Of a DNA stretch of 64,000 bases, positions 7,652-16,304 are shown piece after piece. Below the pieces are notes generated by a model that saw only the letters and a list, made by a program, of their open reading frames with translations, did no database searches and was not told the DNA's origin. How positions within the stretch are numbered: the stretch's first letter is position 1; every line of letters starts with the position of its first letter. A program made the position numbers and the translations under genes. This DNA is from CAXTKD01 sp964244885 (lineage in GTDB: Bacteria; Pseudomonadota; Alphaproteobacteria; Sphingomonadales; Sphingomonadaceae), in the NCBI GenBank assembly GCA_964244885.1, contig CAXTKD010000004.1, positions 124,001-188,000 on the forward strand, given 5' to 3'.

Positions 7652-8379
7652 GACGGGTCCTTGGGCAACGCGATCGTCCGCATCCGCATCGACACCGCGT
7701 CGAACAGCAAAAGGCGCCCGGCGAGCGAGTCGCCGAAGCCGGTGATGGCGCGGATGACTTCGAGCGCCTGGAGCGAGCCCATGACGCCGGCGAGCGCGCC
7801 GAGCACGCCGTGGTCGGCGCAGCTGTCGCCGTCGCGGTCGGCGGGGTCGCCGACGAGGCAGCGGTAGCACGGGAGCCCGGGCTGCCAGCCGGTGAACAGC
7901 GACAATTGGCCATCGAACGGGCCGATCGCCGCCGAGGCCAGCGGAATGCGCGCGGCGTGGGCGGCGTCCGCGACGGCGAGGCGGGTGGCGAAGCTGTCCG
8001 AGCCGTCGGCGACCACGTGCCAGCCGGCGAGCAGCGCGGCGGCGTTGCGGGCGGCCAGGCGCTGTTCAATGGGGACGAGCGTCACGTCGGGATTAAGCCG
8101 CGCCACCGCGTCAGCCGCGCTCGCCGTCTTGGGCCGGCCCACATCGGCGGTGCCGTGGAGCACCTGCCGCTGCAGGTTGGACAGCGCCACGACATCGTCG
8201 TCGACGACCCCGATCGTCCCGACGCCCGCCGCCGCGAGATACTGGATGCAGGGGGAGCCGAGGCCGCCCGCGCCGACCACCAGCACCCGCGCCGCGAGCA
8301 GCTTCTTCTGCCCCTCCCCGCCGATCTCGCGCAACACGATGTGGCGGGCGTAGCGGTCGAGCTGGTCGTCGGTCAGCAT
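7633..8379 (-). CDS. moeB: MoeB/ThiF-type adenylyltransferase (molybdopterin-synthase adenylyltransferase)
   Basis: A 248-aa E1-like enzyme that activates the C-terminus of a MoaD- or ThiS-like sulfur carrier with ATP. Visible are the N-terminal RYARHIVLREIGGEGQKKL, the nucleotide-binding VLVVGAGGLGSP, the DDDVVALSNLQRQVLH stretch with catalytic Arg, VADGSDSFATR, and two Cys pairs (CYRC and CPVC) for structural zinc. It lacks a C-terminal rhodanese domain. The downstream gene is a DsrE-like protein overlapping its end. MoaD or ThiS is not in the window, so MoeB versus ThiF cannot be settled. The nitrate reductase at 57080 needs the molybdenum cofactor this route supplies. Confidence 0.85.
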   Translation of the reverse strand: MLTDDQLDRYARHIVLREIGGEGQKKLLAARVLVVGAGGLGSPCIQYLAAAGVGTIGVVDDDVVALSNLQRQVLHGTADVGRPKTASAADAVARLNPDVTLVPIEQRLAARNAAALLAGWHVVADGSDSFATRLAVADAAHAARIPLASAAIGPFDGQLSLFTGWQPGLPCYRCLVGDPADRDGDSCADHGVLGALAGVMGSLQALEVIRAITGFGDSLAGRLLLFDAVSMRMRTIALPKDPSCPVCS

Positions 8380-8437
8380 GGCGGCCCTATATCATAAAAC
8401 GCCCCCAGCCCCGCGAAAGCCGGGATGAATGGATGTT

Positions 8438-8893
8438 TCAGCGTCCGGTCGAGCCGAAGCCCCCGGCACCCCGCGCGGTGGCGTCGACCGCCTCGACGCG
8501 CTCCCATGTGGCGCGGGTGACGGGCGCGGGAACGAGCTGCGCGATTCGCATGCCGCGGGTGATGGTGAACGGCTCCTGCCCCAGGTTCAACAGGAGCACC
8601 TTCACCTCGCCGCGATAGTCGGAGTCGACGGTGCCGGGCGCGTTGATGACGGTCAGGCCGTGCTTGAAGGCGAGACCCGAGCGCGGGCGAACCTGGACTT
8701 CGTAGCCGGGCGGGATCGCCATGCTGAGGCCGGTCGGGACGGCGGCGCGCTCGCCGGGCGCGAGGATCAGGTCGGCGTCGAGCGCGGCGCGGACGTCCAT
8801 GCCGGCGGCGTCGGCGGTCTCGTAGGCGGGAAGGTCGAGGCCTTCGCCGTGCGGCAGGATCTGGAGCGCGATTTCGATCTTAGGCGAGGGCAT
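8438..8893 (-). CDS. dut: Deoxyuridine 5'-triphosphate nucleotidohydrolase (dUTPase)
   Basis: A 151-aa trimeric dUTPase converting dUTP to dUMP and diphosphate. The five family motifs are visible: AGMDVRAAL (1), VRPRSGLAFKHGL (2), NAPGTVDSDYRGEVKVLLLN (3), RIAQLVPAPV (4) and the glycine-rich C-terminal arm RGAGGFGSTGR (5). Length is normal. The ATG at 8893 overlaps the coaBC stop at 8880 by 14 bp, giving the coaBC-dut arrangement usual in bacteria. Confidence 0.95.
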   Translation of the reverse strand: MPSPKIEIALQILPHGEGLDLPAYETADAAGMDVRAALDADLILAPGERAAVPTGLSMAIPPGYEVQVRPRSGLAFKHGLTVINAPGTVDSDYRGEVKVLLLNLGQEPFTITRGMRIAQLVPAPVTRATWERVEAVDATARGAGGFGSTGR

Positions 8894-10061
8894 CGGCGAT
8901 CTTCCGGGCGAGGCGGGCGGCGACGTCGGTTTTCGACGCGGTCGGCCACGTCTCGACGCCGTCAACCCGGACGACCGAGACGGTGTTGGCATCGCCGCCC
9001 ATCACATCGCCCGACACGTCGTTGGCGACGATCCAGTCGGCGCCTTTCGACGCCAGCTTCGCTTTGGCGCCGGCGATCGGGTCGCCGGTCTCGGCGGCGA
9101 AACCGATGACGAGCCTCGGGCGTCCGGGTCGTCCGGGTTTGGCGATCGCCGCAAGAATGTCGGGGTTTGCCGAGAAGGCCAGCGCCGGAGCGCCGGCCGC
9201 CTTCTTGAGCTTGACCGGCGAGGCCGCGACGCCCCAGTCGGCGACCGCCGCGACCATCACCGCGACATCGGCGGGAAGCGAGGCCTCGACCGCCTCGGCC
9301 ATCTCGCGCGCGGTCTCGACATCGACGCGGCGGACGCCGGCCGGAGTCGGTAGCGCGACCGGACCCGAAACCAGGGTCACCTCTGCCCCGAGGCGAGCCA
9401 GCGCCTCGGCGATGGCAAAGCCCTGTTTCCCGGACGAGCGGTTGGCGATGTAGCGCACCGGATCGATTGGCTCGTGCGTCGGGCCGGCGGTGACCAGCGC
9501 GCGCTTGCCCTTGAGCGGCCCGTCGCCGAGCGCCGCCTCGATCGCCGCGAGGATCGCCGGCGGCTCGGGCAGGCGGCCGGGGCCGTACTCGCCGCACGCC
9601 ATCTCGCCCTCATCGGGCTCCAGCACCGTGACTCCGTCGGCGCGCAGGCGCGCGACGTTGCGGACGGTCGCGGCGTGCCGCCACATGCGGACGTTCATCG
9701 CGGGCGCGGCGAGGACGGGCTTGTCGGTGGCGAGCAGCAGCGTCGTCGCGAGGTCGTTGGCGAGGCCCGCCGCCATCCTGGCGAGCAGATCCGCCGTCGC
9801 CGGGCAGACGACGACGAGGTCGGCCTGCCGCGACAGCTGGATATGCCCCATCTCGGTCTCATCCTTGAGGCTGAACAGGTCGGTGTAGACCGCATTCTCG
9901 GTCAGCGCCGCGAGGCTCAGCGGCGTGACGAACTGCGCCCCGGCGTCGGTGAGCACCGCGCGCACCTCATAGCCGCCCCTGCGCAGCAGCCGCACCAGCT
10001 CCAGCGACTTGTACGCCGCAATCCCGCCGCCGACGATGAGGAGGATGCGCTTGCCGGTCAT
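8880..10061 (-). CDS. coaBC: Bifunctional phosphopantothenoylcysteine decarboxylase / phosphopantothenate-cysteine ligase
   Basis: A 393-aa fusion catalysing two steps of coenzyme A synthesis. The N-terminal flavoprotein half shows KRILLIVGGGIAAYKSLELV, the PAMNVRMW motif with the catalytic Asn, and MACGEYGPGRLPEP with the Cys of the substrate clamp. The C-terminal ligase half shows LVTAGPTHEPIDPVRYI, NRSSGKQG and, near its end, WIVANDVSG. The start at 10061 gives the standard beginning; the frame extends into the upstream palindromic repeat without conservation. It is the upstream partner of dut. Confidence 0.95.
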   Translation of the reverse strand: MTGKRILLIVGGGIAAYKSLELVRLLRRGGYEVRAVLTDAGAQFVTPLSLAALTENAVYTDLFSLKDETEMGHIQLSRQADLVVVCPATADLLARMAAGLANDLATTLLLATDKPVLAAPAMNVRMWRHAATVRNVARLRADGVTVLEPDEGEMACGEYGPGRLPEPPAILAAIEAALGDGPLKGKRALVTAGPTHEPIDPVRYIANRSSGKQGFAIAEALARLGAEVTLVSGPVALPTPAGVRRVDVETAREMAEAVEASLPADVAVMVAAVADWGVAASPVKLKKAAGAPALAFSANPDILAAIAKPGRPGRPRLVIGFAAETGDPIAGAKAKLASKGADWIVANDVSGDVMGGDANTVSVVRVDGVETWPTASKTDVAARLARKIADALA

Positions 10062-10071
10062 CGTACAGCTT

Positions 10072-10185
10072 CGCCCCTCTCCTTCGGGGGAGGGGTAGGG
10101 GTGGGGCGGACGCTGGGCAAGAGGCGCTGAGCTTGGCAACCAGCACTGTTCCCCACCCCTACCCCTCCCCTGAAGGAGACGGGCG
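10072..10185. repeat. Paired palindromic intergenic repeat, copy 2
   Basis: The same architecture as at 7170-7270: CCCCTCTCCTTCGGGGGAGG followed by GGGGTGGGGC on the left, and CCCCACCCCTACCCCTCCCC plus TGAAGGAGACGGGCG on the right, about 50 nt apart. It fills the gap between the coaBC start and the ubiB stop, in the middle of a minus-strand gene series. Confidence 0.75.
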
Positions 10186-10200
10186 ATTGGGCGGTGCACG

Positions 10201-11733
10201 TCACGAGAGCAGGCCGTTCATGATCAGCGCCGCCATCGCTCCCAGCAACGCGGCGACGATCAGTGTGAACCAGGGTTGGCGTTCGCGGACCGTCACCTCG
10301 GGCAGCGGGCGCTGCGGCGGGGCGGCGCCGGGAATGGGGACGAGCGCCATGACGCGGCGGACGAAGTCGGGGAGATCGACGAGCGTGCGGACGCCGAGGA
10401 TCAGGCGGTCGGCGAGCTTCGCCTCAGGGCCGAGTTCGTCGCGCATCCATTCGCGAATGAAGGGACCCGAAGTCTCCCACATGTTGACGTCGGGATCGAG
10501 CGCGAGCGCGACGCCCTCCACCATCACCATCGTCTTCTGGAGCAGCAGCAGGTGGGGCTGGACCTGCATCTCGAAGCTCCGCGTGATCGCGAACAGGCCG
10601 TCGAGCATCTGGCCGATCGACACGTCCTTGACCGGCAGGCCGCGGATCGGCTCGCCGACCGCGCGGAGCGCCGTCGCGAACTCGGCCGCCGAATGGTGGG
10701 GCGGAACGTAGCCGGCCTCGAAATGGATTTCGGCGACGCGCCGGTAGTCTCCGGTCAGCAGGCCGTAGAGGATTTCGGCGAGGTAGATGCGGGCGCGGCG
10801 GTCGACCCGGCCCATGATGCCGAAGTCGATGACTCCGACCCGGCCGTCGGCCATCGCGAACAGATTGCCCTGGTGAAGGTCGGCGTGGAAGAAACCGTCG
10901 ACGATCGCCTGGCGCAGGAAGGCGCCGACGAGGCAGGCGGCGAGCGCCGGGCGGTCGAGGCCCGCCGCGTCGACCGCGCCAAGGTCGGTGAGCTTGATGC
11001 CGTCGAGCCACTCGATGGTCAGGACGCGGCGCGAGGTGCGCGCCCAGTCGACGGCGGGGACGACGAAGCCGGTCTCCGCCGCCATGCCCTCGCGAAGCTC
11101 CGAGCCCGAGGCGGCTTCGAGGCGGAGGTTCAGCTCATTCTCGGTCCAGCGGCGGAACTGCGCGACGACGGCGCGCGGGCGCAGGCGCTCCGCCTCGCCG
11201 CCCATCCGCTCCACGCGGGCGGCGGCCCATTCGTAGGTCTCGAGCGCGCTGGCGATCTCGGCCTCGATATTGGGGCGCAGCACCTTGACCGCGACGTCGC
11301 GGCCGTCGGTGGTGACGGCACGATGGACCTGCGCGATCGACGCCGCGCCGACCGCGACCGGGTCGATCGAGGCGAACAGGGTCGAGATCGGAACCTCGAA
11401 CGCCTCGGCGAGGCTCGCCTCGATCTGGGAGAAGGGCGCGGGGGGCAGATTGTCCTGCAGCCGCATCAGGTCGCGCGCCGCCTCCTCCCCCACCAGGTCG
11501 GGACGTGTGGCGAGCGCCTGACCGAGCTTGATCGCGGCGGGGCCGAGCGATTCGAAGGCGTCGGCGTAGCGCGGAACGAGGGGCTGGCGGGTGCCGAGGC
11601 GGGCGATCCGCGCGAGGCGGCGAACGGGCGGCGGCGTCTTCACGTCCGCCTCCAGCCCGCGCAGCGCGCCGTGGCGGGCGAGCGTCCGCCCCCAGCGGAG
11701 CAGGCGCCAGAGATGGACGACGGAAGCGGTCAA
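10201..11733 (-). CDS. ubiB: Ubiquinone biosynthesis kinase-like protein UbiB
   Basis: A 510-aa member of the atypical kinase (ABC1/ADCK) family needed for ubiquinone synthesis or transport. It shows the family signature KLGQ (AAIKLGQALATRPDLVG near residue 70), SIAQVHRAV, VAVKVLRPNIEAEI, HADLHQGN, VIDFGIMGR, and a C-terminal membrane segment (WFTLIVAALLGAMAALIMNG). I place the start at a TTG (11733) that overlaps the ubiE stop (TTGA), with GGAAGG just before it. The first residues then read TASVVHLWRLLRWGRTL, as usual for this family. It is translationally coupled to ubiE. Confidence 0.92.
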   Translation of the reverse strand: MTASVVHLWRLLRWGRTLARHGALRGLEADVKTPPPVRRLARIARLGTRQPLVPRYADAFESLGPAAIKLGQALATRPDLVGEEAARDLMRLQDNLPPAPFSQIEASLAEAFEVPISTLFASIDPVAVGAASIAQVHRAVTTDGRDVAVKVLRPNIEAEIASALETYEWAAARVERMGGEAERLRPRAVVAQFRRWTENELNLRLEAASGSELREGMAAETGFVVPAVDWARTSRRVLTIEWLDGIKLTDLGAVDAAGLDRPALAACLVGAFLRQAIVDGFFHADLHQGNLFAMADGRVGVIDFGIMGRVDRRARIYLAEILYGLLTGDYRRVAEIHFEAGYVPPHHSAAEFATALRAVGEPIRGLPVKDVSIGQMLDGLFAITRSFEMQVQPHLLLLQKTMVMVEGVALALDPDVNMWETSGPFIREWMRDELGPEAKLADRLILGVRTLVDLPDFVRRVMALVPIPGAAPPQRPLPEVTVRERQPWFTLIVAALLGAMAALIMNGLLS

Positions 11734-12458
11734 GCCTTCCAGCCGCTGTGGATGGCGACGAGGCCGCCGAGAATCGGCGTTGCCGAGACGCGGCTGAAGC
11801 CGGCGGCCTCGATCATCGCCCTGAACGCCGGCATGGAGGGGAAGCGGCGGATACTCTCGATCAGGTAGCGGTAGGATTCGGCGTCGCCCGCCACGGCTTG
11901 GCCGATCTTCGGCACGACCTTGTGCGAATAGGCGTCGTAGACCTCGCCGAAGCCCGGCCATTCGGTGGTCGAGAATTCGAGGCAGAAGAAGCGGCCGCCA
12001 TATTTCAAAACGCGATGCGCTTCGCGCAGCGCGGCGGGAATGTCGGTGACGTTCCGGATGCCGAAGGCGATGGTGTAGGCATCGAAGCTGGCGCTTTCGA
12101 AGCTCAGGACTTCGGCGTTCTCCTCGGCCCAGGCCAGACCTTCGATCCCGCGCTTCGCCGCCCGCTCGCGACCGACCGCCAGCATCGCCGGATTAATATC
12201 GGCGACGGTGACGTCAGCCCCGCCTTTCGCAAGGCGAAAGGCGATGTCCCCCGTGCCCCCGGCCATGTCGAGGATGCGCTCGCCGGGGCGGGGCTTCACC
12301 CGCTTGACGAACTCGTTCTTCCACAGCCGGTGCAGGCCGCCCGACATCAGGTCGTTCATCAGGTCGTAGCGCGACGCGACGCTTCTGAAGACCTCGCCGA
12401 CGCGGCGGGTCTTCTCGTCGGGCAAGACATCCTGATAGCCGAACGAGGCGGTTTCCAT
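11730..12458 (-). CDS. ubiE: Demethylmenaquinone/2-methoxy-6-polyprenyl-1,4-benzoquinol methyltransferase
   Basis: A 242-aa SAM-dependent C-methyltransferase of ubiquinone synthesis. Diagnostic stretches are VGEVFRSVASRYDLMNDLMS, the SAM motif ILDMAGGTGDIAF, DINPAMLAVGRERA, DAYTIAFGIRNVTDIPAAL and the C-terminal ILGGLVAIHSGWKA. Length is slightly under the E. coli enzyme, normal for Alphaproteobacteria. It starts at 12458, divergent from mutM with 59 bp between them, and its stop overlaps the ubiB start. Confidence 0.95.
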   Translation of the reverse strand: METASFGYQDVLPDEKTRRVGEVFRSVASRYDLMNDLMSGGLHRLWKNEFVKRVKPRPGERILDMAGGTGDIAFRLAKGGADVTVADINPAMLAVGRERAAKRGIEGLAWAEENAEVLSFESASFDAYTIAFGIRNVTDIPAALREAHRVLKYGGRFFCLEFSTTEWPGFGEVYDAYSHKVVPKIGQAVAGDAESYRYLIESIRRFPSMPAFRAMIEAAGFSRVSATPILGGLVAIHSGWKA

Positions 12459-12517
12459 GGAGGCAGGCTCTAGCCGAGGGTTGGCAGCGCGGCAAACCCG
12501 CCGTAGGCGCTCGGACC

Positions 12518-13342
12518 ATGCCCGAGCTTCCCGAAGTCGAGACGGTGGTGCGCGGCCTCGCCAAGGTGTGGACGGGGAAGCGCTTCGCGCGCGTCGAGGC
12601 GCGGCGGGCCGACTTGCGCCGCGCGATGCCGGTCGATCTCGGCCAGCGGCTGGTCGGCGCGAAGGTGCTGCGCGTCGGGCGGCGGGCGAAATATGGGCTG
12701 GTCGAGACCGACCGCGACGATGTGATGGTCTTCCACTTGGGCATGTCGGGCCGGATGCGGCTCGATCCGCCGGAGATCGGCAAGCACGACCATGTCGTGT
12801 TCACGACCGACGACGGCGCGGTGGTGGCGTTCAACGATGCGCGGCGGTTCGGGTCGCTCGACGTTGTGCCGAAGGACGAGATCGAGGCGCTGTTCAAGGG
12901 GCTGGGGCCGGAGCCGCTGGGCGGTGACTTCACGGCCCTGTCGCTCGCCACGTCGTTTAAGGGCCGCGCCGCGCCGGTGAAGGCACTGCTGCTCGACCAA
13001 AAGGTCGTCGCGGGTCTCGGCAACATCTATGTCTGCGAGGCGCTGCACGTGTCGCGCATCCACCCGGAGCGGCTGGGCAAGGCGATCAAGCGTGCCGAGA
13101 TCGAGCGGCTGCATCCGGCGATCGTCCAGGTGCTCGAATCGGCGATTGCGGCGGGGGGATCGACGCTCCGCGACCATGCGCAGGTCGACGGCGAGCTCGG
13201 CTATTTCCAGCACCGCTTCCGGGTCTATGGCCGGGAGGGCAAGCCCTGCCCGGTCGATGGCACGGCCATCCGGCGCATCGTCCAGTCGGGGCGATCGACC
13301 TTTTTCTGCCCGACCTGCCAGCCAAAGAGGCCAAAGCGATGA
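12518..13342 (+). CDS. mutM: Bifunctional DNA-formamidopyrimidine glycosylase/DNA-(apurinic or apyrimidinic site) lyase
   Basis: A 274-aa Fpg enzyme that removes 8-oxoguanine and other oxidised purines. The catalytic N-terminus PELPEVETVVRGL (Pro-2, Glu-3), the beta-strand lysine region (FHLGMSGRMRL), the H2TH part (LLDQKVVAGLGNIYVCEAL) and the C-terminal zinc finger (CPVDGTAIRR ... TFFCPTCQ) are all present. Stop and next start overlap (ATGA), coupling it to an enoyl-CoA hydratase, a common sphingomonad arrangement with no evident functional link. Confidence 0.96.
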   Translation: MPELPEVETVVRGLAKVWTGKRFARVEARRADLRRAMPVDLGQRLVGAKVLRVGRRAKYGLVETDRDDVMVFHLGMSGRMRLDPPEIGKHDHVVFTTDDGAVVAFNDARRFGSLDVVPKDEIEALFKGLGPEPLGGDFTALSLATSFKGRAAPVKALLLDQKVVAGLGNIYVCEALHVSRIHPERLGKAIKRAEIERLHPAIVQVLESAIAAGGSTLRDHAQVDGELGYFQHRFRVYGREGKPCPVDGTAIRRIVQSGRSTFFCPTCQPKRPKR

Positions 13343-14118
13343 CCGACTATAAGACCTTGATCGTCGAGACGCGCGGCCGCGTCGGGCTGATCACGCTCCA
13401 CCGGCCCGAGGCGCTCAATGCGCTGAACCGCGAGCTGACGACCGAGCTGACCGCGGCCCTTAAAAGCTTCGAGGCCGACGACGGCATCGGCGCGATCGTG
13501 CTGACCGGCCACGGCAAGGCCTTCGCGGCGGGCGCCGATATCAAGGAGATGGCGGGCAAGGGCTTCGCCGACGTGTATGGCGAGGACTTCATCACCGCGA
13601 CATGGGAGGAGCTGACGCGGACGCGCAAGCCCGTGATCGCGGCAGTCAACGGCTTTGCGCTCGGCGGCGGCTGCGAGATGGCGATGATGTGCGACACGAT
13701 CTTCGCCTCGGAAGCCGCGAAGTTCGGCCAGCCCGAGATCAAGCTGGGCGTCATCCCCGGCGCCGGAGGCACGCAGCGGCTGACGCGCTTCGTCGGCAAG
13801 GCGGTGGCGATGGATTTGACGCTTACCGGCCGGATGATCGACGCCGCCGAGGCTCTCCGGATCGGGCTGGTGGCGCGGGTCTATCCGGCGGAGCAATTGG
13901 TCGAGGAAGCGGTGAAGGCGGCGGGCGAGATCGCGGGCTTCGGCCTGCTTGCGGTGATGGCGGCCAAGGAGTCGGTCAACCGCGCCTATGAGACGACGCT
14001 GAGCGAGGGCGTGCGGTTCGAGCGGCGGATCTTCCACGGCCTGTTCGGCACCGAGGATCAGAAGGAAGGCATGGCGGCGTTCGTCGAGAAGCGGGCGGCG
14101 GCGTTCAAGCACATGTAA
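13339..14118 (+). CDS. Enoyl-CoA hydratase
   Basis: A 259-aa crotonase-family protein. It shows RPEALNALNRELTTEL, the oxyanion-hole segment KAFAAGADIKEM, and GFALGGGCEMAMMCD with the catalytic Glu, plus the second Glu in QPEIKLGVIPGAGGTQRL. These are the features of short-chain enoyl-CoA hydratase, which hydrates trans-2-enoyl-CoA in fatty acid or amino acid breakdown. The start ATG at 13339 overlaps the mutM stop. Confidence 0.92.
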   Translation: MTDYKTLIVETRGRVGLITLHRPEALNALNRELTTELTAALKSFEADDGIGAIVLTGHGKAFAAGADIKEMAGKGFADVYGEDFITATWEELTRTRKPVIAAVNGFALGGGCEMAMMCDTIFASEAAKFGQPEIKLGVIPGAGGTQRLTRFVGKAVAMDLTLTGRMIDAAEALRIGLVARVYPAEQLVEEAVKAAGEIAGFGLLAVMAAKESVNRAYETTLSEGVRFERRIFHGLFGTEDQKEGMAAFVEKRAAAFKHM

Positions 14119-14235
14119 AAGCGCCCGAGTCGCGGTTGACCGCCGCGAGGTTGCCGCTTATATCGCGCGCCTTCCCGGCGGGCTCTGGTCCGCCGCGCGC
14201 CGGCTTGGCCGGCACCGTTTCACTCGAGGATTTCG

Positions 14236-14499
14236 ATGGCCAATACACCCCAGGCGCGCAAGCGCATCCGCCGCAACGACCGCCGCGCCGACATCAACAA
14301 GGCGCGGGTCAGCCGCATCCGCACCTTCGTCAAGAAGGTCGAGAGCGCGATCGAGTCGGGCGGCAAGGACGCGGCCGCGACCGCGCTCCAGGCGATGCAG
14401 CCGGAACTGATGCGCGGCGTGTCGAAGGGCATCCTCCACAAGAACACCGTGGCCCGCAAAATCTCGCGCCTGACCAAGCGGGTCAACGCACTCGCCTAA
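14236..14499 (+). CDS. rpsT: 30S ribosomal protein S20
   Basis: An 87-aa basic helical protein with the S20 pattern: MANTPQARKRIRRNDRRADI, RVSRIRTFVKKVESAI and the C-terminal GILHKNTVARKISRLTKRV. It binds the 5' domain of 16S rRNA. A strong rho-independent terminator follows 26 nt after the stop, so it is its own transcription unit. Confidence 0.97.
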   Translation: MANTPQARKRIRRNDRRADINKARVSRIRTFVKKVESAIESGGKDAAATALQAMQPELMRGVSKGILHKNTVARKISRLTKRVNALA

Positions 14500-14525
14500 G
14501 CCTTTGAGCTAGCGGAATGACATCG

Positions 14526-14561
14526 GGGCCGGGGTGGAAACACCCCGGCCCTTCGTCTTTT
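14526..14561 (+). terminator. Rho-independent terminator of rpsT
   Basis: A perfect 11-bp stem (GGGCCGGGGTG pairing with CACCCCGGCCC) around a GAAA tetraloop, followed by TTCGTCTTTT. The position just after rpsT and the T-rich tail make this a convincing intrinsic terminator. Confidence 0.93.
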
Positions 14562-14905
14562 GGGCGACTCGGGCCTGTCATTGATTCGTAACCGAAAAAG
14601 CCCGGAATTCCGCCGTTTTTCAGAAATTGGCGGACCAGCGTGTCAAACATTTTATTTATCGGAATCGCATTTTTCGCGCCTTGATCGTGGTGTCCGGGGG
14701 TGCGTAATTGATCGTGCGAGGCCACCGGGGGGAGGCCCGCGATTCTCGCTTTCGAAGCGATAAGAGAACAGGCGTTGAGGGCCGAAGTTGCGGCGTTTCA
14801 GCGGGCGTCGAGTGGCGCGTTTTTTGGATGAGCAGGCGGCATTCAAGCCGCCGTTAAGGGGACGGATATGGCATCTCGCCGCGGTCAGATCAGGGATTTC
14901 CGCCG
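14562..14905 (+). promoter_or_regulatory. Upstream region of dnaA
   Basis: A 344-nt gene-free stretch before dnaA with AT-rich patches (around 14648-14675 and a T-run at 14820). It has a small hairpin TCGCTT/AAGCGA near 14747-14761 and a GGCGGC/GCCGCC hairpin at 14835-14852 that would lie in the dnaA leader. I found no TTATCCACA-type DnaA box and no CtrA TTAA-N7-TTAA site by eye, so nothing here shows an origin. Presumably it holds the dnaA promoter. Confidence 0.5.
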
Positions 14906-16279
14906 ATGACTGCGGCCGTTCAGCACGCCAGCTTCGTTCCGACCCGCGGCAACGCTCCGGCTTTCGACGGCGAGGCCGCCTGGGCGGCGATTCGCGGCCG
15001 GCTGCCCGCCGAGTTCAGCGCGCAGACCTTCGAATCGTGGATGAAGCCGATCTCCTTCGTGCGAGTGGAGGGCCGCGAGGCGGTCCTGGCGCTGCCGACG
15101 CACTTCATGTGCGACTGGATCCGCAACCACTTCCTCGACCGGCTGCGCGCGCTCTGGACCCAGACCGGCGCGGTCGATTCGGTGGCGCTGGTCGTGGCGC
15201 CCGCGATCCGCATGGCGGGCGAGCGCGTCGCCGAGCCGGCGGCCCGCCAGGCCGAGCGATGCGACCTCGATCCGCGCTACGGCTTCGACGGCTTCGTCGT
15301 CGGCAAGGCCAATGAGCTCGCCTACAACGCCGCGCGGACGCTCGGCGAGGGCGGGGCCATCGGCTTCAACCCGCTGTTCCTTCATGGCCCGACCGGCCTT
15401 GGCAAGACGCACCTGATGCACGCCATCGGCTGGGAATTCCGGACTCGCGAGCCGCAGGCGAAGATCGCCTATATGTCGGCGGAGAAGTTCATGGTCGATT
15501 TCCTCGGCGCGCTGCGCGCCAAGGACACGATCAGCTTCAAGCAGCGGCTGCGCTCGGTCGATCTGCTGATGATCGACGACGTGCAGTTCATCGCGGGCAA
15601 GGAATCGACGCAGGAAGAATTCTTCCACACCGTTAACGAGGTGATCGCGGCGGGCAAAAGGCTGGTGATCACCGCCGACCGGAGCCCGCAGAACCTCGAG
15701 GGCATCCAGGAGCGCATCCTCAGCCGCATGGCCTGGGGCCTCGTCGCCGACATCAACCCGGCGGACTATGAGCTTCGGCTCAACATCCTGATCGCCAAGC
15801 GCGACCGGATGACCGGCAGCCAGGTGCCCGACGAGGTGCTGGAGTTCCTCGCCCGCCGGATCACCGCCAACGTCCGCGAGCTGGAGGGCGCGCTCAATCG
15901 CGTCGTCGCCTATGCGACCTTGGTCGGCAAGACGATCGACATCGAGTTCACGCGCGCGACCCTCGCCGACATCCTTCGCGCCAATGAGAAGAAGGTCACG
16001 ATCGACGAGATCCAGCGCAAGGTCGCGGATTATTACGCGATCAAGCTGTCCGACCTGCTGTCGGCGCGCCGGGCGCGCGACGTGGCGCGGCCGCGGCAGG
16101 TCGCGATGTGGCTGGCGAAGCGCCTGACCCCGCGCTCGCTGCCCGAGATCGGCCGGCGCTTCGGCGGGCGCGACCACACGACGGTGATGCATGCGGTCAA
16201 GCGAATCGACGAACTGCGCGCCGCCGACCGCGAGCTGGACGGCGACGTCGAGCGGCTCGTCAAGCTGCTCGACGCCTGA
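14906..16279 (+). CDS. dnaA: Chromosomal replication initiator protein DnaA
   Basis: The 457-aa initiator ATPase that opens the origin. Domain I begins at about residue 23 (AWAAIRGRLPAEFSAQTFES). The AAA+ part has Walker A GPTGLGKTHLM (about 162) and Walker B LLMIDDVQFIAG (about 219), with the arginine-finger region QERILSRMAWG. Domain IV ends with the DNA-binding signature GRDHTTVMHAVKRI (about 421). Length is normal for Alphaproteobacteria. As usual in this class, dnaN is not next to it; its neighbour upstream is rpsT, a frequent alphaproteobacterial pairing. Confidence 0.97.
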   Translation: MTAAVQHASFVPTRGNAPAFDGEAAWAAIRGRLPAEFSAQTFESWMKPISFVRVEGREAVLALPTHFMCDWIRNHFLDRLRALWTQTGAVDSVALVVAPAIRMAGERVAEPAARQAERCDLDPRYGFDGFVVGKANELAYNAARTLGEGGAIGFNPLFLHGPTGLGKTHLMHAIGWEFRTREPQAKIAYMSAEKFMVDFLGALRAKDTISFKQRLRSVDLLMIDDVQFIAGKESTQEEFFHTVNEVIAAGKRLVITADRSPQNLEGIQERILSRMAWGLVADINPADYELRLNILIAKRDRMTGSQVPDEVLEFLARRITANVRELEGALNRVVAYATLVGKTIDIEFTRATLADILRANEKKVTIDEIQRKVADYYAIKLSDLLSARRARDVARPRQVAMWLAKRLTPRSLPEIGRRFGGRDHTTVMHAVKRIDELRAADRELDGDVERLVKLLDA

Positions 16280-16304
16280 CGCCGAACCGTCCAAGGCGTC
16301 CGGC

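Noticed and set aside
14562..14905. Replication origin next to dnaA
   Set aside because: No DnaA-box cluster or AT-rich unwinding element seen. In Alphaproteobacteria the origin is often elsewhere.
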